Origin: Serinus canaria
Lineage: Eukaryota > Chordata > Aves > Passeriformes > Fringillidae
Length of the DNA stretch: 64,000 bases
Assembly (NCBI RefSeq): GCF_022539315.1
Contig: NC_066316.1
Location: 35,837,245 to 35,901,244 of the forward strand
Direction: 5' to 3'
The notes under the pieces are model-generated. The model worked only from the letters and a program-made list of their open reading frames with translations, was not told where the DNA came from and did no database searches. Every line of letters starts with the position of its first letter. The stretch's first letter is position 1. The position numbers and the translations under genes are program-made. Below are positions 27,456-39,118 of this stretch, in pieces.

Positions 27456-27463
27456 TGTAAATA
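27456..27463 (+). promoter_or_regulatory. Pumilio response element in the MEMO1 3' UTR
   Basis: TGTAAATA matches the UGUANAUA consensus of Pumilio RNA-binding proteins and lies in the distal 3' UTR. It would be present only in transcripts using the distal poly(A) site. Function is inferred from the motif alone. Confidence 0.4.
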
Positions 27464-27834
27464 CTTGTCTGACTGTGCCTTATGAACAAAGGAGTTTGAT
27501 CATGAAGGTGTTTTTAAAAAAAATCCTTGGTGAATACAAGTTTAATTAGGGCTTGGGTTTCTTTCAATCTTGTGCCAAATGCTCAACATCATTATTGAAA
27601 CATACAGTTAATTGGAACAGTTAAGTATATCTTTTTTCCCTAAGGTAAACATAGTAATTAGCTACTGAATACAAATGCTTAAGTTGCATCTTAGTTCTGT
27701 AAGATAGTTGTAATGAAAAAAGCCCATAACTGGAAGAGCTTTGAGGAAATTGGTCAGCCATTTTGCTCAGCATAATGTTATTAAATATCTTATATTGAAA
27801 GTATTTCACATGTAAATTGTACAATGTATTTCAA

Positions 27835-27840
27835 AATAAA
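27835..27840 (+). terminator. Candidate main poly(A) signal of MEMO1
   Basis: AATAAA in the context TTTCAAAATAAAGTTTAT. It follows the TGTA-rich stretch TGTAAATTGTACAATGT, a typical upstream CFIm-type context. A T/G-rich stretch starts about 20 bases later. This is the best mRNA end for MEMO1 in the window. Confidence 0.75.
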
Positions 27841-27860
27841 GTTTATAATTAAAATGGGAA

Positions 27861-30800
27861 TTTCTGTGCCTACTAGTTCAGAAATCCATTCAGAGAGAAA
27901 TTTAAAGCTTTGTGAAACCTGTTGTAATTTAAAAAGCCCTTGTAAAAGCTTTTTTTTAGTAGGAAATACCTGATGTCAAAAGAACTCAAATTATTTTTTT
28001 TTCCTTTTGGTGGGCTTGGAAGGAGTTGATTTCAGGGCTCTGTTCCCTGGTGTGTTTAATATGTGTCAGGAGGAGAAGCAGAATCTTCTTGAAAATTTTC
28101 ACTGAAGACTGGTAATTCATTATTTGAGCTTTACCACACATTTTATTCTAATTTTAATATACGTTTTTATATAGCATGTTGGGACAAAAAGTGTTTGGTT
28201 TAGACAATACTTAATATTAAATCCTGTTCACTTATCTGGAGGTTTCTTCTATGCATAGGATGCCTGAGCTTTCACCACTCTTTTGGTGCAGGAAATCCAG
28301 CCAGGGACATGATTCCCGTTTTAAAAGTTTGCCTTTTTAGAGAAATGTTCACTGTGTGAAAATGTTGATTAAAATACTCCTCTGTTTTTCTGTTCTCATG
28401 TTGTTCACAAAGGAGCTTTTTATGTATTTTGCTTCCCTTAAATATTGCCTAAAAAGTTTTTTTCAATACTATCTACTGAGTTCATGGTTCTTCAGTTCAA
28501 TGTTTTTCACTTTGAAGTGGCACAATAGGTCTTCCACTGCTTTGTGTTTAGATCAGCAGAAGCAGGAGGAAGCAGAGGCAGAAGCAGCATTGGGCAGTGG
28601 ATGCCTCTGTGGACATGGGGAGCCACCTCCTGCTTTGAAACCTTCATGGCATGGGGTGAGTTGGGTGTAACTGCTCCAGCTCTCAGCCTTTGTCAAGTTG
28701 TAATGACAGTTTGGATGTATTGGTTTATTTTAAAGGTCACTACTTGAGTGGCTTGGATCCAGTGTTCTCATTTAAGCTGGACTTCTACTCCAGTGCAGTT
28801 CTTTCTTGGTGCCCTCAGAAATGTTGAGTTTGCCATCATTCTTTTAGACAGCTCTTGTTCTCCCTGGTTCCCAGTCAGGACCTTGTTGCTGTGACTGTGG
28901 AGTTTGCATATTTCTTTAGGCTTTACTTGGGAATTTTGGATTGACATGTCAAGTAGTGAAATGGGGAAGGGAGAGGAAGGTGTTTGACACCTGCACACAG
29001 TCTCACAGTACCTCGCCTTGTTTCTGTACCTGTAGGGTTTTTCCACTTCCTGCCTCTAACTTTCCCTTTCTTCCCTCAGGATAAACAAAAAGCTCTGTGT
29101 CAAAGGAAGCTTGGCTCTGAAATGGTCTCCCTGATTTGCAGTTGCTATTTCCTCAGGCTGAGTTGTGCTAACATCTGATCCACTCTCAAAAGAGTGCCAG
29201 GGCTATTGTGTTTCTAGAGGACTGTTTAAAATCCCTTTGCCTTCCTACATCACTGGCAAAACTTCCTGAAGTTAGCCTTGAAAAGATCTTTAGTGTGACC
29301 AAGTACGAATTTGGGGGTCCAGTGCATGTCAAAGCTGAGATGTTTTGGGTTAGGATCCACAGTGTAGCCAGATGGCCTTTTCAATAGATGGTTGCAAAAC
29401 ATGACTTGGAATTAGTCTGTAGGGGTGAAATTACTTTATTCTCTCAGTAATGCACAATCTATTGTCTCTAAAGTTTGGTTTATTTCTTTTTTTTTTCCTT
29501 ATTTGATTTTTGCCTAATTCTGAAAACAATTTCTCCCTACAGACAACTTCCAAATACCTGATGTCATTTGGGGGTTATCTTATGCCAGGATTAGCTGAAA
29601 ACTCAATGTTTGTTTCTTCGTGTCTTTTCTGGTGCTTATTTAGTATGTGCATTCCTTATTGCTGGGGTCTGAGGCATCTCTCCCATTGCTGATGCCCCAG
29701 GAATGAAGTGCTGTGGTGCTGATATACCCAAATTAAGAAAGCAGTTATGTCAGGTTTTTTTTTCTTGCAGGTTGAAGCAGGGTGTGTTGGTTGGATCTCT
29801 TTGGAAGTGGCAGAGAAATGGGAGAAGATGGGGAAGAAAACGTTTGCTTTTCAAGTTTGATGCCAGCAGCTGTTCTGCTATCCTGTTTGGGAGCTGACAT
29901 GCTGCCAAGCACTGTCCAGTGCAGCTGTCAGTCAGGGGCACTGGTGGGCAGCCTGGTACTGCTGCTTCAAAGAGAAGACATGCTGGAGGTGTCTTGTCAA
30001 GTGGAGCTCAGTTTGTTGAAATTCAGGGCTGAGAATCCTATGCTGAAATCTTTAAGTTAAAAAGGTAAATAGAGGCATCTCTGCCTTTTCACAAAGGTGA
30101 CAGATGGATCTCCATACCCCCCAGGTTTTTAAGGTGATGTGTTTGGTTCTTAGTGGATTTAAGAGAAGATAATTTAAATAATTTTCTCAGTCCTGTCATT
30201 TTGATTGATATAAAAATATTCCCTCCAAACACTTCGAGATACCTTTTTCAAAGCTTGTGGAGCCCAAGTTATTTTATTAATAATGTCAAACTAAAATATA
30301 TTCTAGAAGTTGTGTTTAAATCTCATTTAAAGAATTAGCCATAGCCTCAAATTCTGCTGTGAGTGAAGCCAGTAATGAAACTTTTGACTTGAGCGATCTA
30401 ATATCTGCTCTGTATATGACAAACACCTAAATGACAGGAAGAATAGAACATTGTGTTAAACATCAAACTGACAACTCTACAAATTAAACTTCTCAGATTT
30501 CTTTTTTCCTTTAGTGAGTTTTAAAAAGGGAGAAATTACTTTCCTGAGCCTGTGACTGTAACTTCACAAGACTGAAAACTTCAGTGCTGTGAAGTCCCTT
30601 TTTTGGTAAAAGGTGTTCACTTTTCTGCTTAAGTCTTGCAGCAGAAAATGGTGTTGGCATCTTAGTGCCCAGGCCACAGAGGCTTGTCTGGGCTCCTGAT
30701 CTGTGTGGGCAGGTAGGGAAAACCATCCCCTGGGATTTGTTGGCTGAGACTTCAACTACTTTTCGGTTGTCTTCAGAACTGTTAGAAAGATTTTGAAGAG

Positions 30801-31350
30801 TGAGCCCTTAAGCTCAGCTATGATGAATAAGTATTGAACTCATGCATATTTTCTACTGGTAAAATTTTTTTTTCCTTATGAACACAGGCCAAAGAGCTGG
30901 TGTTACAAAGAATTGCTCAGTAAGTATCTGCTGTGAACGGGTGGTCTGGAAATGCAGTCTGGTCTCACAACTGCTTCAGGGAGAAAGCACATTTCTGCAT
31001 TGTAAGGAATGGTTTTCTGTTTGCAGAACTGCCATAATGCTGCTTTCGAGCTGTTCTGAAATAAACTGACTTGGTTGTTGTCTGTAAGCACATAGCTCTG
31101 GAATGGGCTCAGTGTTGCATCCATCAGACGGGCAGCAGGGCAAGGGGATGCATTATTTCCGAGTCAAATGCAAAGCCCTGGGCTGATGGGGGAAAATAAT
31201 TCCCCTGCAGTGGAAAATAGGTATGTTGTGGCAGGTGTAAATCTACTTTATGGAGACTATGCGAGCAGTCTCATGTTCATTTACAGAAAAAATACGAATC
31301 CAAACCGCAGGAGCCCGAACAACTGCCCAAGACTTGGGAAAAGGCATCCC
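27861..31350. other. Intergenic, no gene seen
   Basis: Sequence downstream of MEMO1. Open frames of 60-104 residues occur (for example 28356-28670 and 29782-30060), but none shows a recognisable domain, conserved composition or plausible splice structure. An AATAAA with GT-rich sequence after it at 31060-31065 could be a cryptic or very distal poly(A) site. Confidence 0.6.
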
Positions 31351-31369
31351 AAGCGTGAGTGTGAGGAGC

Positions 31370-31501
31370 AGGAGAAGCAGGGCAGGGCAGGGCAGGGCTG
31401 GCTGGCGCTAGGTGTCAGTGTGGGAGCGCGGCCGCCCGGCACCGACCGCAGCGCTGCCCCGGCGGCGGCAGCCGGGATGCGCGAAAGCTCCCAATGCAAA
31501 T
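31370..31501. promoter_or_regulatory. Isolated CpG cluster with octamer motif (candidate promoter or enhancer)
   Basis: About 14 CpGs fall within roughly 80 bases (31406-31483), including GCGCGGCCGCCCGG and GCGGCGGCAGCCGGG, in a neighbourhood that is otherwise CpG-poor. A GGCAGG-type short repeat precedes it. A perfect octamer ATGCAAAT (31494-31501) follows. Canonical donor-like GTGAGT sequences lie at 31354 and 31653. This could be the 5' end of an unannotated non-coding RNA or an enhancer. The overlapping 162-residue frame (31168-31656) has no recognisable domain. Confidence 0.4.
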
Positions 31502-31659
31502 CCTTGGTTACCTCTGTCACAAACTACGGGAACAATGGTAACAGCGTCCGTACAAGTGTTTCAGCTGACAAAGCTCATAACCAAACACTCCGAGAGAAGC
31601 AATGGCACAGCTCCCACTGTGCCTCTGCTGTAAGCAATCCAATGCAGATTTTGTGAGTC

Positions 31660-33150
31660 CTGCACGAATTGCTGCCCTTGGTCTGTGGGGTGTTTCAGGA
31701 AAGCTGTTCTTCTGTTCAAGACAACGTGGCAGCCTGGGTTCCAAGCTGTGTGAGGGAAGGATTTCTCCCAAGCTGTGCTGTAAGTGGCACTGCTGTTGGA
31801 AAGGGTGCAACACGTGCTCCTGCTGCTGTAAGAGGGGGTGGCCGAGGTCCGATGGGTTGGGGCAGCTGGAGCTGGGGACAGCAGGAGGGATGTGAACATC
31901 CTCTGCCATCTCCCACCCTTGCACCCCAAGACCTGGTCTGTGTGTTTGGTGTAGCCTGGCAAGTGGAGGGTTCCCCCCATAGAGATGAGGGATGCCTGCT
32001 GTGCTGAGTTATCTTTGAGCATTCTACATCTGCATAGATATTTATTTTTTCAAAGCTTGAAAAAATACCTCTGCATCTGACCAAGCTCTGACTGAAGTCA
32101 ATGGGAGATGGATCAAACTTCACATTCTTAAGGAGATTTGAACTGCTCAAGAAGTGGTGAGGGAGGTAGGTCTCAGCTGTTGTAACCTGGGGAGAGACTG
32201 TGGGAGGAGGATGCTGGCAGCCCATGCAGTGGAACAAAAGCAGAGATGAAGAAGATGCACTCAAATTGTATCTGGAGATAAATGTCCATGATGTCTAGCC
32301 CTAAGCAGAAGTTCTGTTTATCTGATCTTCATTTAATTTTATAAGATTATTCTGTTCACTAAAAAAAGGAATAGGAGTCAAGCTGCTGGTGTTTCTTTAA
32401 TTTTTTAAAACACATCTTGATTGTCTTGACATATGAATTTTTCCATGACTAGAGTTTTTTAGCTAACCTCATCTTTATCTGAGAGAGAAATCTCAGGCCA
32501 GATCCAGCTTAATTTATACTTAAGCGGCATTCCAGAATGAAGTCAGAAGGTGAGGGTCTAAAAAGTCATGCTGGAAAAGACAAAAATAGAAAAGAAAAAA
32601 GAGAACCTCCACATCTTTTTCCCCCAACTGTCTCTGACTGGAACAGGGAAAAATATAAATTTCAAAATCTCTTTACTTTCCCTATATTTTTCCATGCTGG
32701 GTTGATTTTATCACTGGAGAACATCTGGGCCTTGGCAGCTCCTGATGTGCTAGAGTGTGCCATCCCTAGTCCTTAGCAAGGAGTGCAAACCTAGCCCTGG
32801 TGTTGCTGTCTGTCCAGGAGCAGGAAGGTGTGTGCTGAAATGGGCACTGTAGCTACTGTGTCTGTGTTTGTGTTGTTTTTAGCAAGGGTGTAGCTGACAG
32901 GATGCTAAAGATGCCCTTTTGATGCTGGCTCTTGCTAATGCAGAGCGGTTCCCTCATAGGAGGAGAGGTAAAACAGAGGTAAGAGACAGTGTGTCTTGGA
33001 CTCTCCAGAATCTTGCTACACTGAGAGAAACAAAAACTCAGGTGGAGGGAAAGCCCAGCTTGACCAGGGCCAGAAAATGTGGTTGGACCTTTGTGAGTTG
33101 GAAGCAGGGCCTTGGCTGATCTAGGGCATTGCCAAACAAAGCCCTGCATG
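31660..33150. other. Intergenic, no gene seen
   Basis: Mixed-composition sequence. Several overlapping open frames of 97-182 residues lie on both strands between 31517 and 32264. Their mutual overlap, low-complexity composition and lack of family resemblance argue against coding. The longest (182 residues, minus) is Ser/Pro/Gln-rich without a domain. Confidence 0.5.
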
Positions 33151-33620
33151 TTCCATCTAGGGAAACATCACCACACCTCCAGGCAGCCTGTCCCAGCCTT
33201 TAGCTGGTCTCACAGGAGAAGTTTGTTTTGTGCCTGGAGACAAAATTTGCCCTGAAATGACTTAACTGCCCATCACAGTGAATCCTGGTGGAGAGAGTGC
33301 CTTCATCACCTCTCAATAGATATCTAACCCTGGAAGGCAGGAATAGAATCCCCCTGGCCCTCACTCCACCGGGCTGAATGAACCCAATCCCTTCAGCCTT
33401 TCTTCATGTGTCAAGGTCTCCAATCCTATTAACCATCTTGGGCACCTCCCTCTCCCTCTAATCTGCTGGGTTGCCCCAGATTTTTAATGTCCTTCTTGAC
33501 TGTGGGAGTAATACTGGGCACAGTGTCCAGATATGATGTGGGATAGCTGTAACCCTTGATGTGCTGGGTTCAGTGCCACTGATAGAGCACAGTCAGGTAC
33601 TGGTGCTGGTACAGCCACTG
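33151..33620 (-). mobile_element. Diverged CR1 LINE fragment, minus orientation
   Basis: Reading along the + strand, the segments AACATCACCACACCTCC, GGCAGCCTGTCCCAGCC, CCTTCAGCCTTTCTTCATG and GGGCACAGTGTCCAGATATG occur in the order found in reversed CR1 3' regions. The copy is more diverged than the one at 34297. Boundaries are approximate. Confidence 0.6.
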
Positions 33621-34296
33621 CCATGGGGTGTTTTTCATCATGAGTTTCAAAATGCTTTGTAAGGATGATTTAGGAGTAGCTCTCTGTTTTGGCCCTCCTG
33701 AGATTTTTCAGAGCATGTTAAAGCTTCTTCAGCCCTCCCAGCTATAGATCAGAAGAATTAAGTCTTATTTTGGCTGCCCTCTTCCTTTTGGCATGGCAGA
33801 CAAATACTTCACCTTCTGCAATGTATAACTCTAGGATGAAATGTACTGGGTGAAAAAGACCCCCCCTTAAGGAGTAAGAGGGGTACCTCAATTTTACATG
33901 TAAATGAAAGACTATGAAATCTTCCAAGTTTCTTTTATGTCTACACCTCATGAAAGAAATTAAACTTTTGCCAAACTGTTCTATAAACAAAACTCCATGT
34001 TTTTCTTGAATATTTCCCTGAGCAAGATAACATTGGCCCCAAAATAAGCCCTGATTGTTCATTTTATCCAAAGCTGGGCAATTGCTCTGCCAGATCCCTG
34101 GTATGAGGTTGCATGTTCTGAATGGGAGTTCACTGGCCTTCTTGCCCAGCTCTGTGCTTGATGTTGAACTTTCATCCAAGCAAGGATCTATGCCTGAGTT
34201 TCCTCATCTTTTTAGCAGAAGCTATGCTACTTGACTTCCTTTTGATAGCAGAAAGACCTTAGTGACCTCTACCCTATCTGTCTGGGTCTTTACACA

Positions 34297-34800
34297 GAAT
34301 CACAGAATTAATTAGGTTGGAAAAGACCTTTGAGATCATCAAGTCCAACCTATGACCTAACACTACCTTGTCAACTAAACCATGGCACTGAGTACCACAT
34401 CCAGTCTTTTTTTTAAACATCTCCAGGGATGAGGACTCCACCACCTCCCTGGGCAGCCCATTCCAGTGCCCAATCACTCTCAGTGAAGAATTTTTTCTGA
34501 TGTCTAGAGTGAACTTCCCCTGGTGCAGCTCAAGACTGTGTCCTCTCATTCTATCTCTGGCTGCCTGGGAGAAGAGAGTGACCCCCACCTGACTACAACC
34601 TCTTGTCAGGCAGCTGTGGACAGTGAGAAGGTCCCCCCTGAGCCCAAGGGGCATTTAGCCTGTTTCCAGGCTAAACAACCCCAGCTCCCTCAGCTGTTCT
34701 TCACAGGACTCGTGTTCCAGACTCTTCACCAGCCCTGCTGCCCTTGCAGGCATTTGGAGAGATAGCAGTGTTACATCATGTGACATTTGGGAGGTCCACC
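34297..34800 (-). mobile_element. CR1 LINE, minus orientation, with reverse transcriptase C-terminal remnant
   Basis: The 3' end lies at the low coordinate (GAATCACAGAATTAATTAGG). On the minus strand an open frame at 34274-34654 contains RVIGHWNGLPREVV and SSLEMFKKK. These match the C-terminus of the CR1 ORF2 protein, where HWNRLPREVV and SLEVFK-type motifs are characteristic. The copy is 5'-truncated and inactive. It is the best-preserved CR1 in the window. Confidence 0.9.
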
Positions 34801-35359
34801 ACTCATCTCTCATTCAGGTTGCCCAAGCTTAAATTGCTTGTGGCAGATTATTCCCCACAGTGTTTGTGGAAACCCTTTGGTGTGGTGATCCCCAGCCCCC
34901 CAGTGTGGTCCTGCCAGGGCTTTGCTGCCATTTCTGGGAGGCATTTGGGTCTCTTCTCTGCAATTTAATACAATTTGCTTTCCTATCCCAGCAGACTTGC
35001 TAAACTCTTCCACCTCCTTTCCAGCTGCTGGTTTTAATTGTGAAACCTTATTGTATCTCTTCTCATTTTTCTCTTCCCTGTCAGGAACAGCCTCAGTTCT
35101 CTCCATGCTTTTCTACACCATGACTAGTTGCTCTTGCTGCTTTCCTCCAGGCTGCTGGTCAACACTTCCTCAAACTGGAGCATCCAAATGACTCATTTGT
35201 GCTGAGACCAGACTGGTGCTAAGTGTGGGGGAGTATAACTTCATATTTTCACATATGTCACCGCTGCACAGTGTGACCCAGGATGATGCTCCCCCTTCCT
35301 TAGCAACAAGTCACTGTGACACACACTGACACCTCAATTCAACAGAACAACTGTACAGC

Positions 35360-36250
35360 CAAAGTGCTGCCTTGTTAAATGTCTGCTCTTCTAGAAGCCC
35401 ATGTCAGGTTTGCCCTTTTTCTTGTCCTTATCAAACTGCCTTCTGTTTTCCAGATACTTTCTCCAGTTTGGCTAGATCATTTTGGATTCCTAGGCTGTCT
35501 CCTGAATACTAGAAGCCCTTCTACCCTATCCATCCTCTTCCAATTTATCAATAGTATTTCAGGAGCTCAGTATCCCTTAATGAAGAGAGAGTGTAGTACC
35601 ATAGACTGGCTTCAGTTTAATCCATAATTAATGCACCTTTCTAGTTTGACAAGAAATTTAGTGGCACTGACTCTTAGAAAAAAGCTTTCTAACCAGCTCT
35701 GAACTGTCCTTATAATGGTGTCATATAGACTCCCCCTAGAACACCTCATGTAAGAAAATGTTAAAGCTTTACTGTAGTCAAAGCACATCTATTGCTTATG
35801 TAGAATTACAGTTTCTATTTTAATCCTCTCAAAGAAGGAACATGCAAAGGTTTGAAATGTTAGTTCCCCCTTAATCTCTATTTGCCATCACTCATCTGAT
35901 TGGCACCTTTCATGTATTTGCAAGTTGCCTGGTTTGTTCTTACAGTGTTTTTATGGGTACTAAAGTTCAGCCAACTGGTCTGCAGTTGTCTTGCCTCTCT
36001 GTCCCTCCTTTATTAAACTCATCTCTCCATTTGCCCTTCATCAGTTTTTCAGGACCTTGGTCACCCACCCCAAATTCTCAGATATCCCCAGCCAGCTCTC
36101 AGGTAGTTTCTACCAGTGGTGGAAATACCTATGGGGAATTTCATTAGGTGCAACCAGTTTGAAACTGTTTAATTTATTGAAATGGTTCATTAAAATAAGT
36201 TTAGATAGCTTTCTCTTTTTTTAGCACCCTGAAATCTCAGTCTTTTGATG
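35360..36250 (-). mobile_element. Probable ancient LINE (CR1/L3-like) remnant, minus orientation
   Basis: The + strand shows diverged versions of phrases seen in reversed CR1/L3 reverse transcriptase regions: a GGTTTGTTCTTACAGTGTTT-type stretch, then CAACTGGTCTGCAGTTGTC (the reverse of a YRPVSLTS-type segment) and TTTGCCCTTCATCAGTTTTT. It lies at about the right distance (1.75 kb) from the CR1 end at 34297 to belong to one long degraded insertion. This is pattern recognition only. Confidence 0.4.
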
Positions 36251-37928
36251 GCAGTTCTGTCAGCTGTCCAATCACAACTTGACCCCTCCAGTGGAAACAG
36301 AAAAAAAAAAATTAGACTAATTTGACATTGATAGATTTAAGTGGTAGAAATGTGGGAAGGACAGCCTGGTTCAGCAAGTCCCATCTCCAGTGCCCTTAAA
36401 GTGTAACACCATGCAGAGACTACTCAAGTCCCTGCACCTAACAAGCCAAACCTGCTTTAGCACGTTGGTGCCAGAAGCTCTTGCCCTGGGCTGCTCACTC
36501 TGAAAAGGCAGGCTGAGCTTTTGGAAAGCTGGGGGTTTTCCTTTTGCCTTTCCCCCTCACAGAGGATGACTTTCCCAGTGCTGGCTGCAGCACCAGCACC
36601 CCTGTGGCTGCTGCCTTGCTGGGTGGGCAGCTTCTGCAAGGCATCACTGCAGGGCTGGCAAAATGGAAGGGGAGCCCTGGGGGAGCAGTGCCCACGGCAG
36701 GAGGGAGTTGCAGTGGCCCAAGGAGTGTGGCCCCAGAGTGGGCTGTGACAGCCAAAGGGCCTCTCCCTCAGCCCTTTGTGCCAAGGGGGACTGGTGCAAG
36801 GCTTGGAGTTGTGATCCCTTGGTGCAAAACTTTGGCTGGTGGTGGAACAGCAAGGAGAAAACATACAAACAACTCCAGGAGGGAGTGTGGGGTAATGGCG
36901 ATGCCCATCATTTAAGCAATGCTTTTGCTAACTTTTTTCCAGGTTCTTCTTCTCAATTCAAAGGAAAAGACACTTTATTCAGGGCTTCACTCTTTCCTGC
37001 AGCAATCCACAATTTGTCTATGGTTTTATGATGGCTGTACTGTTTCTAGGTCTTCAGTTTTTTCATGCAGCATCACCCCAGATCAGGTACCCTCAGAGAT
37101 GTCCCCAAGCTGCAAATGGGTTAATCATCCAACAATCTCTTGTTTCAAATTCAGCAAAGTATTATACAAGTATTCAAAAATGATGATCCTTGAAAATAAG
37201 AGCAGCTTTACATGCAATTGTTTGTTCAACCAATGTACAAAGCAAAAATTTTTTGGAATGTTGCATTATTGTTATTTTTTTTAATACTAGCCGTCCTTTA
37301 GTGAGTGTTAATCTCTGACAGATGGCTCTGCCCATCTGGCACTACTGAAGAGTGTAAAAATCTAATTTGTGTGGAAAATTTATTTAAAATTGTGTATTAA
37401 TTGGAAACAACTAAAACAACTGATCTTTTCATCCTGGGAGAGCACGATGGTGCCAAAGCACCACTAATAAATTCCACTGCCAAGAAGTGGGAGAGAGTTT
37501 GCAGACAGAGCTCATGGCATGAATACTTTTTCTCCTTTCTTAGTTGTGAAATATTTCTGAGGACACAGCATGCTGTGAACAAAATGCAGTGTCCCTCACA
37601 GACAAACTCACCCAGGCTCTGGCTCGTGCTGGAGGAAGGTGTGATATCAGCCTGTTCTCACTCTCTAGCATGTGGAAGGGCATCCCTTGTGGGAAGGCAG
37701 ACTTGGACATTCTGGATCCGAGTGTGCCTGGCTCAGTGCAGCTCCTGAAGGGATGTTGATGAACAACATCTCTGCTTGTCCCAGCAGCCTAACAACTTGA
37801 TCCTCACCCTGCTTGCTGCAAAGCCTGCAGCTCTTGCTGGCTGCCCCAGCAGTTTGGGGGGCTGAGGGCATTGCCAGGAGAAGGCAGTGGGGGAGAGCTG
37901 AGCACAAAGTCTGCAGCATGGGAGAAGA

Positions 37929-37952
37929 GAGGAGGAGGAGGAGGAGGAGGAG
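37929..37952. repeat. (GGA)n microsatellite
   Basis: About seven consecutive GGA trinucleotides. It is responsible for a run of leucines in a spurious minus-strand frame. Confidence 0.85.
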
Positions 37953-39049
37953 ATGGGGGCCCTCTAGAAAGTCTGCAGCATGGCTCAGGTAGGAAGGTAG
38001 ATCCACATGGAACCAGGATTTATCAGTCTGGCTGATCGTGGAGCAGCGTTACTTGGGCAGGCATCAGCTCCAGAAAGGAAAGCAGGGGAGGCTTTGCAAA
38101 TAACAGTTGCACAGAAATTTGTAATGAAACATAGGTTTTACCCTCTTCACAGCATGATCCCAGCCCCATGGTGACCTGTTTGGTGAATGAATACGCTTAA
38201 ATTTTTTGGGACCTTGACTGGCTCGCTGCATTGCTCAGGGAATCTGAAAAGTTATTTGGATCCAATGTCATACTCAGAGAATAAAACACACTTTGACTAT
38301 GACAAGATAACCATTCATCCATTATATTTTCTTCTTTTAACATCATCAAGTACTCAATCTAAAGAGAAACATAATTCTTAAATTTTTCCTGAAAAAAACC
38401 CCATCTTTTTAATGTTGGTTTAGAAAAGTTCTTTCTGTCTGCAATGGGCAAGATGATTGTCTTATCTTGGAACATGAAAGGGTTGAGTATTGTTTTGTGC
38501 TGAAGTAAAAATATTATTTCATCCTGAAGATCAGAACAGATTACTCAGTAGTCCTCCAGAAAGCAGATTTATATTTAGAATGACAATACATAAGGTTTTC
38601 TTAACAATGATACTCTTTTTTTCCTACAAAAACAGTGTTCTGAAAGTAAATCTTTAGACAAGACTGCTTTGCATTAAAAACATGCTTTCTCTTTCATGAC
38701 TGCCAGGTGAGGTTAGCCTCTTCAATCTGTGTGGAAAATTCTTGGGTGAATGATTAAAAAGGAAACTAATCAGAATTTTTCTATGCAATAGCAATCTATT
38801 AAAATGCATAATTTCATTAAACACGTATTTTTCTGGTGGTGTTATAATCATGAAGTATCTGACACCAGAAACATAATTTCTATTAAATTTCAACTGCATC
38901 ATTTTGAAAGCTGTAAATCAATCTTTATTTCCTTTTAAATGCTGTATTGTGATTCCCTAGCAGCAAGAGGTAATATTTCCAAAGTCCAAAGCCAAGAGTT
39001 AGCCTGCGTTGGATGCTGGGGGGAAGCCATCAGGGTGCTGCTCTGTTAT

Positions 39050-39118
39050 CCTGAGCAGCTGCAAGTGGATCCTTGAATGGTCCTCCACAGAACCTGAGCA
39101 GCTGAAAGTGGATCCTTG
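39050..39118 (+). repeat. Direct duplication (26 bp, period 43)
   Basis: CCTGAGCAGCTGCAAGTGG at 39050 recurs with one mismatch at 39093. Both copies are followed by ATCCTTG. A local duplication of unknown origin. Confidence 0.7.

Larger units (their letters stand above)
25713..27860 (+). other. MEMO1: MEMO1 3' untranslated region
   Basis: The region begins after the TGA and runs to the strong poly(A) signal at 27835-27840, about 2.15 kb in all. It is AT-rich and has no coding potential. A proximal AATAAA at 26254-26259 could give a UTR of about 560 bases. A Pumilio-type element TGTAAATA lies at 27456-27463. The exact 3' end is inferred. Confidence 0.8.

Noticed and set aside
31168..32264. 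Overlapping open frames of 79-182 residues on both strands around the CpG cluster
   Set aside because: They overlap each other in several frames, are low-complexity or Ser/Pro/Cys-rich and show no known domain. Relaxed stop density in GC-rich sequence explains them.
34274..34654. 126-residue minus-strand frame as a gene
   Set aside because: It is the C-terminal remnant of a CR1 LINE ORF2 protein, 5'-truncated, and is annotated as a mobile element instead.
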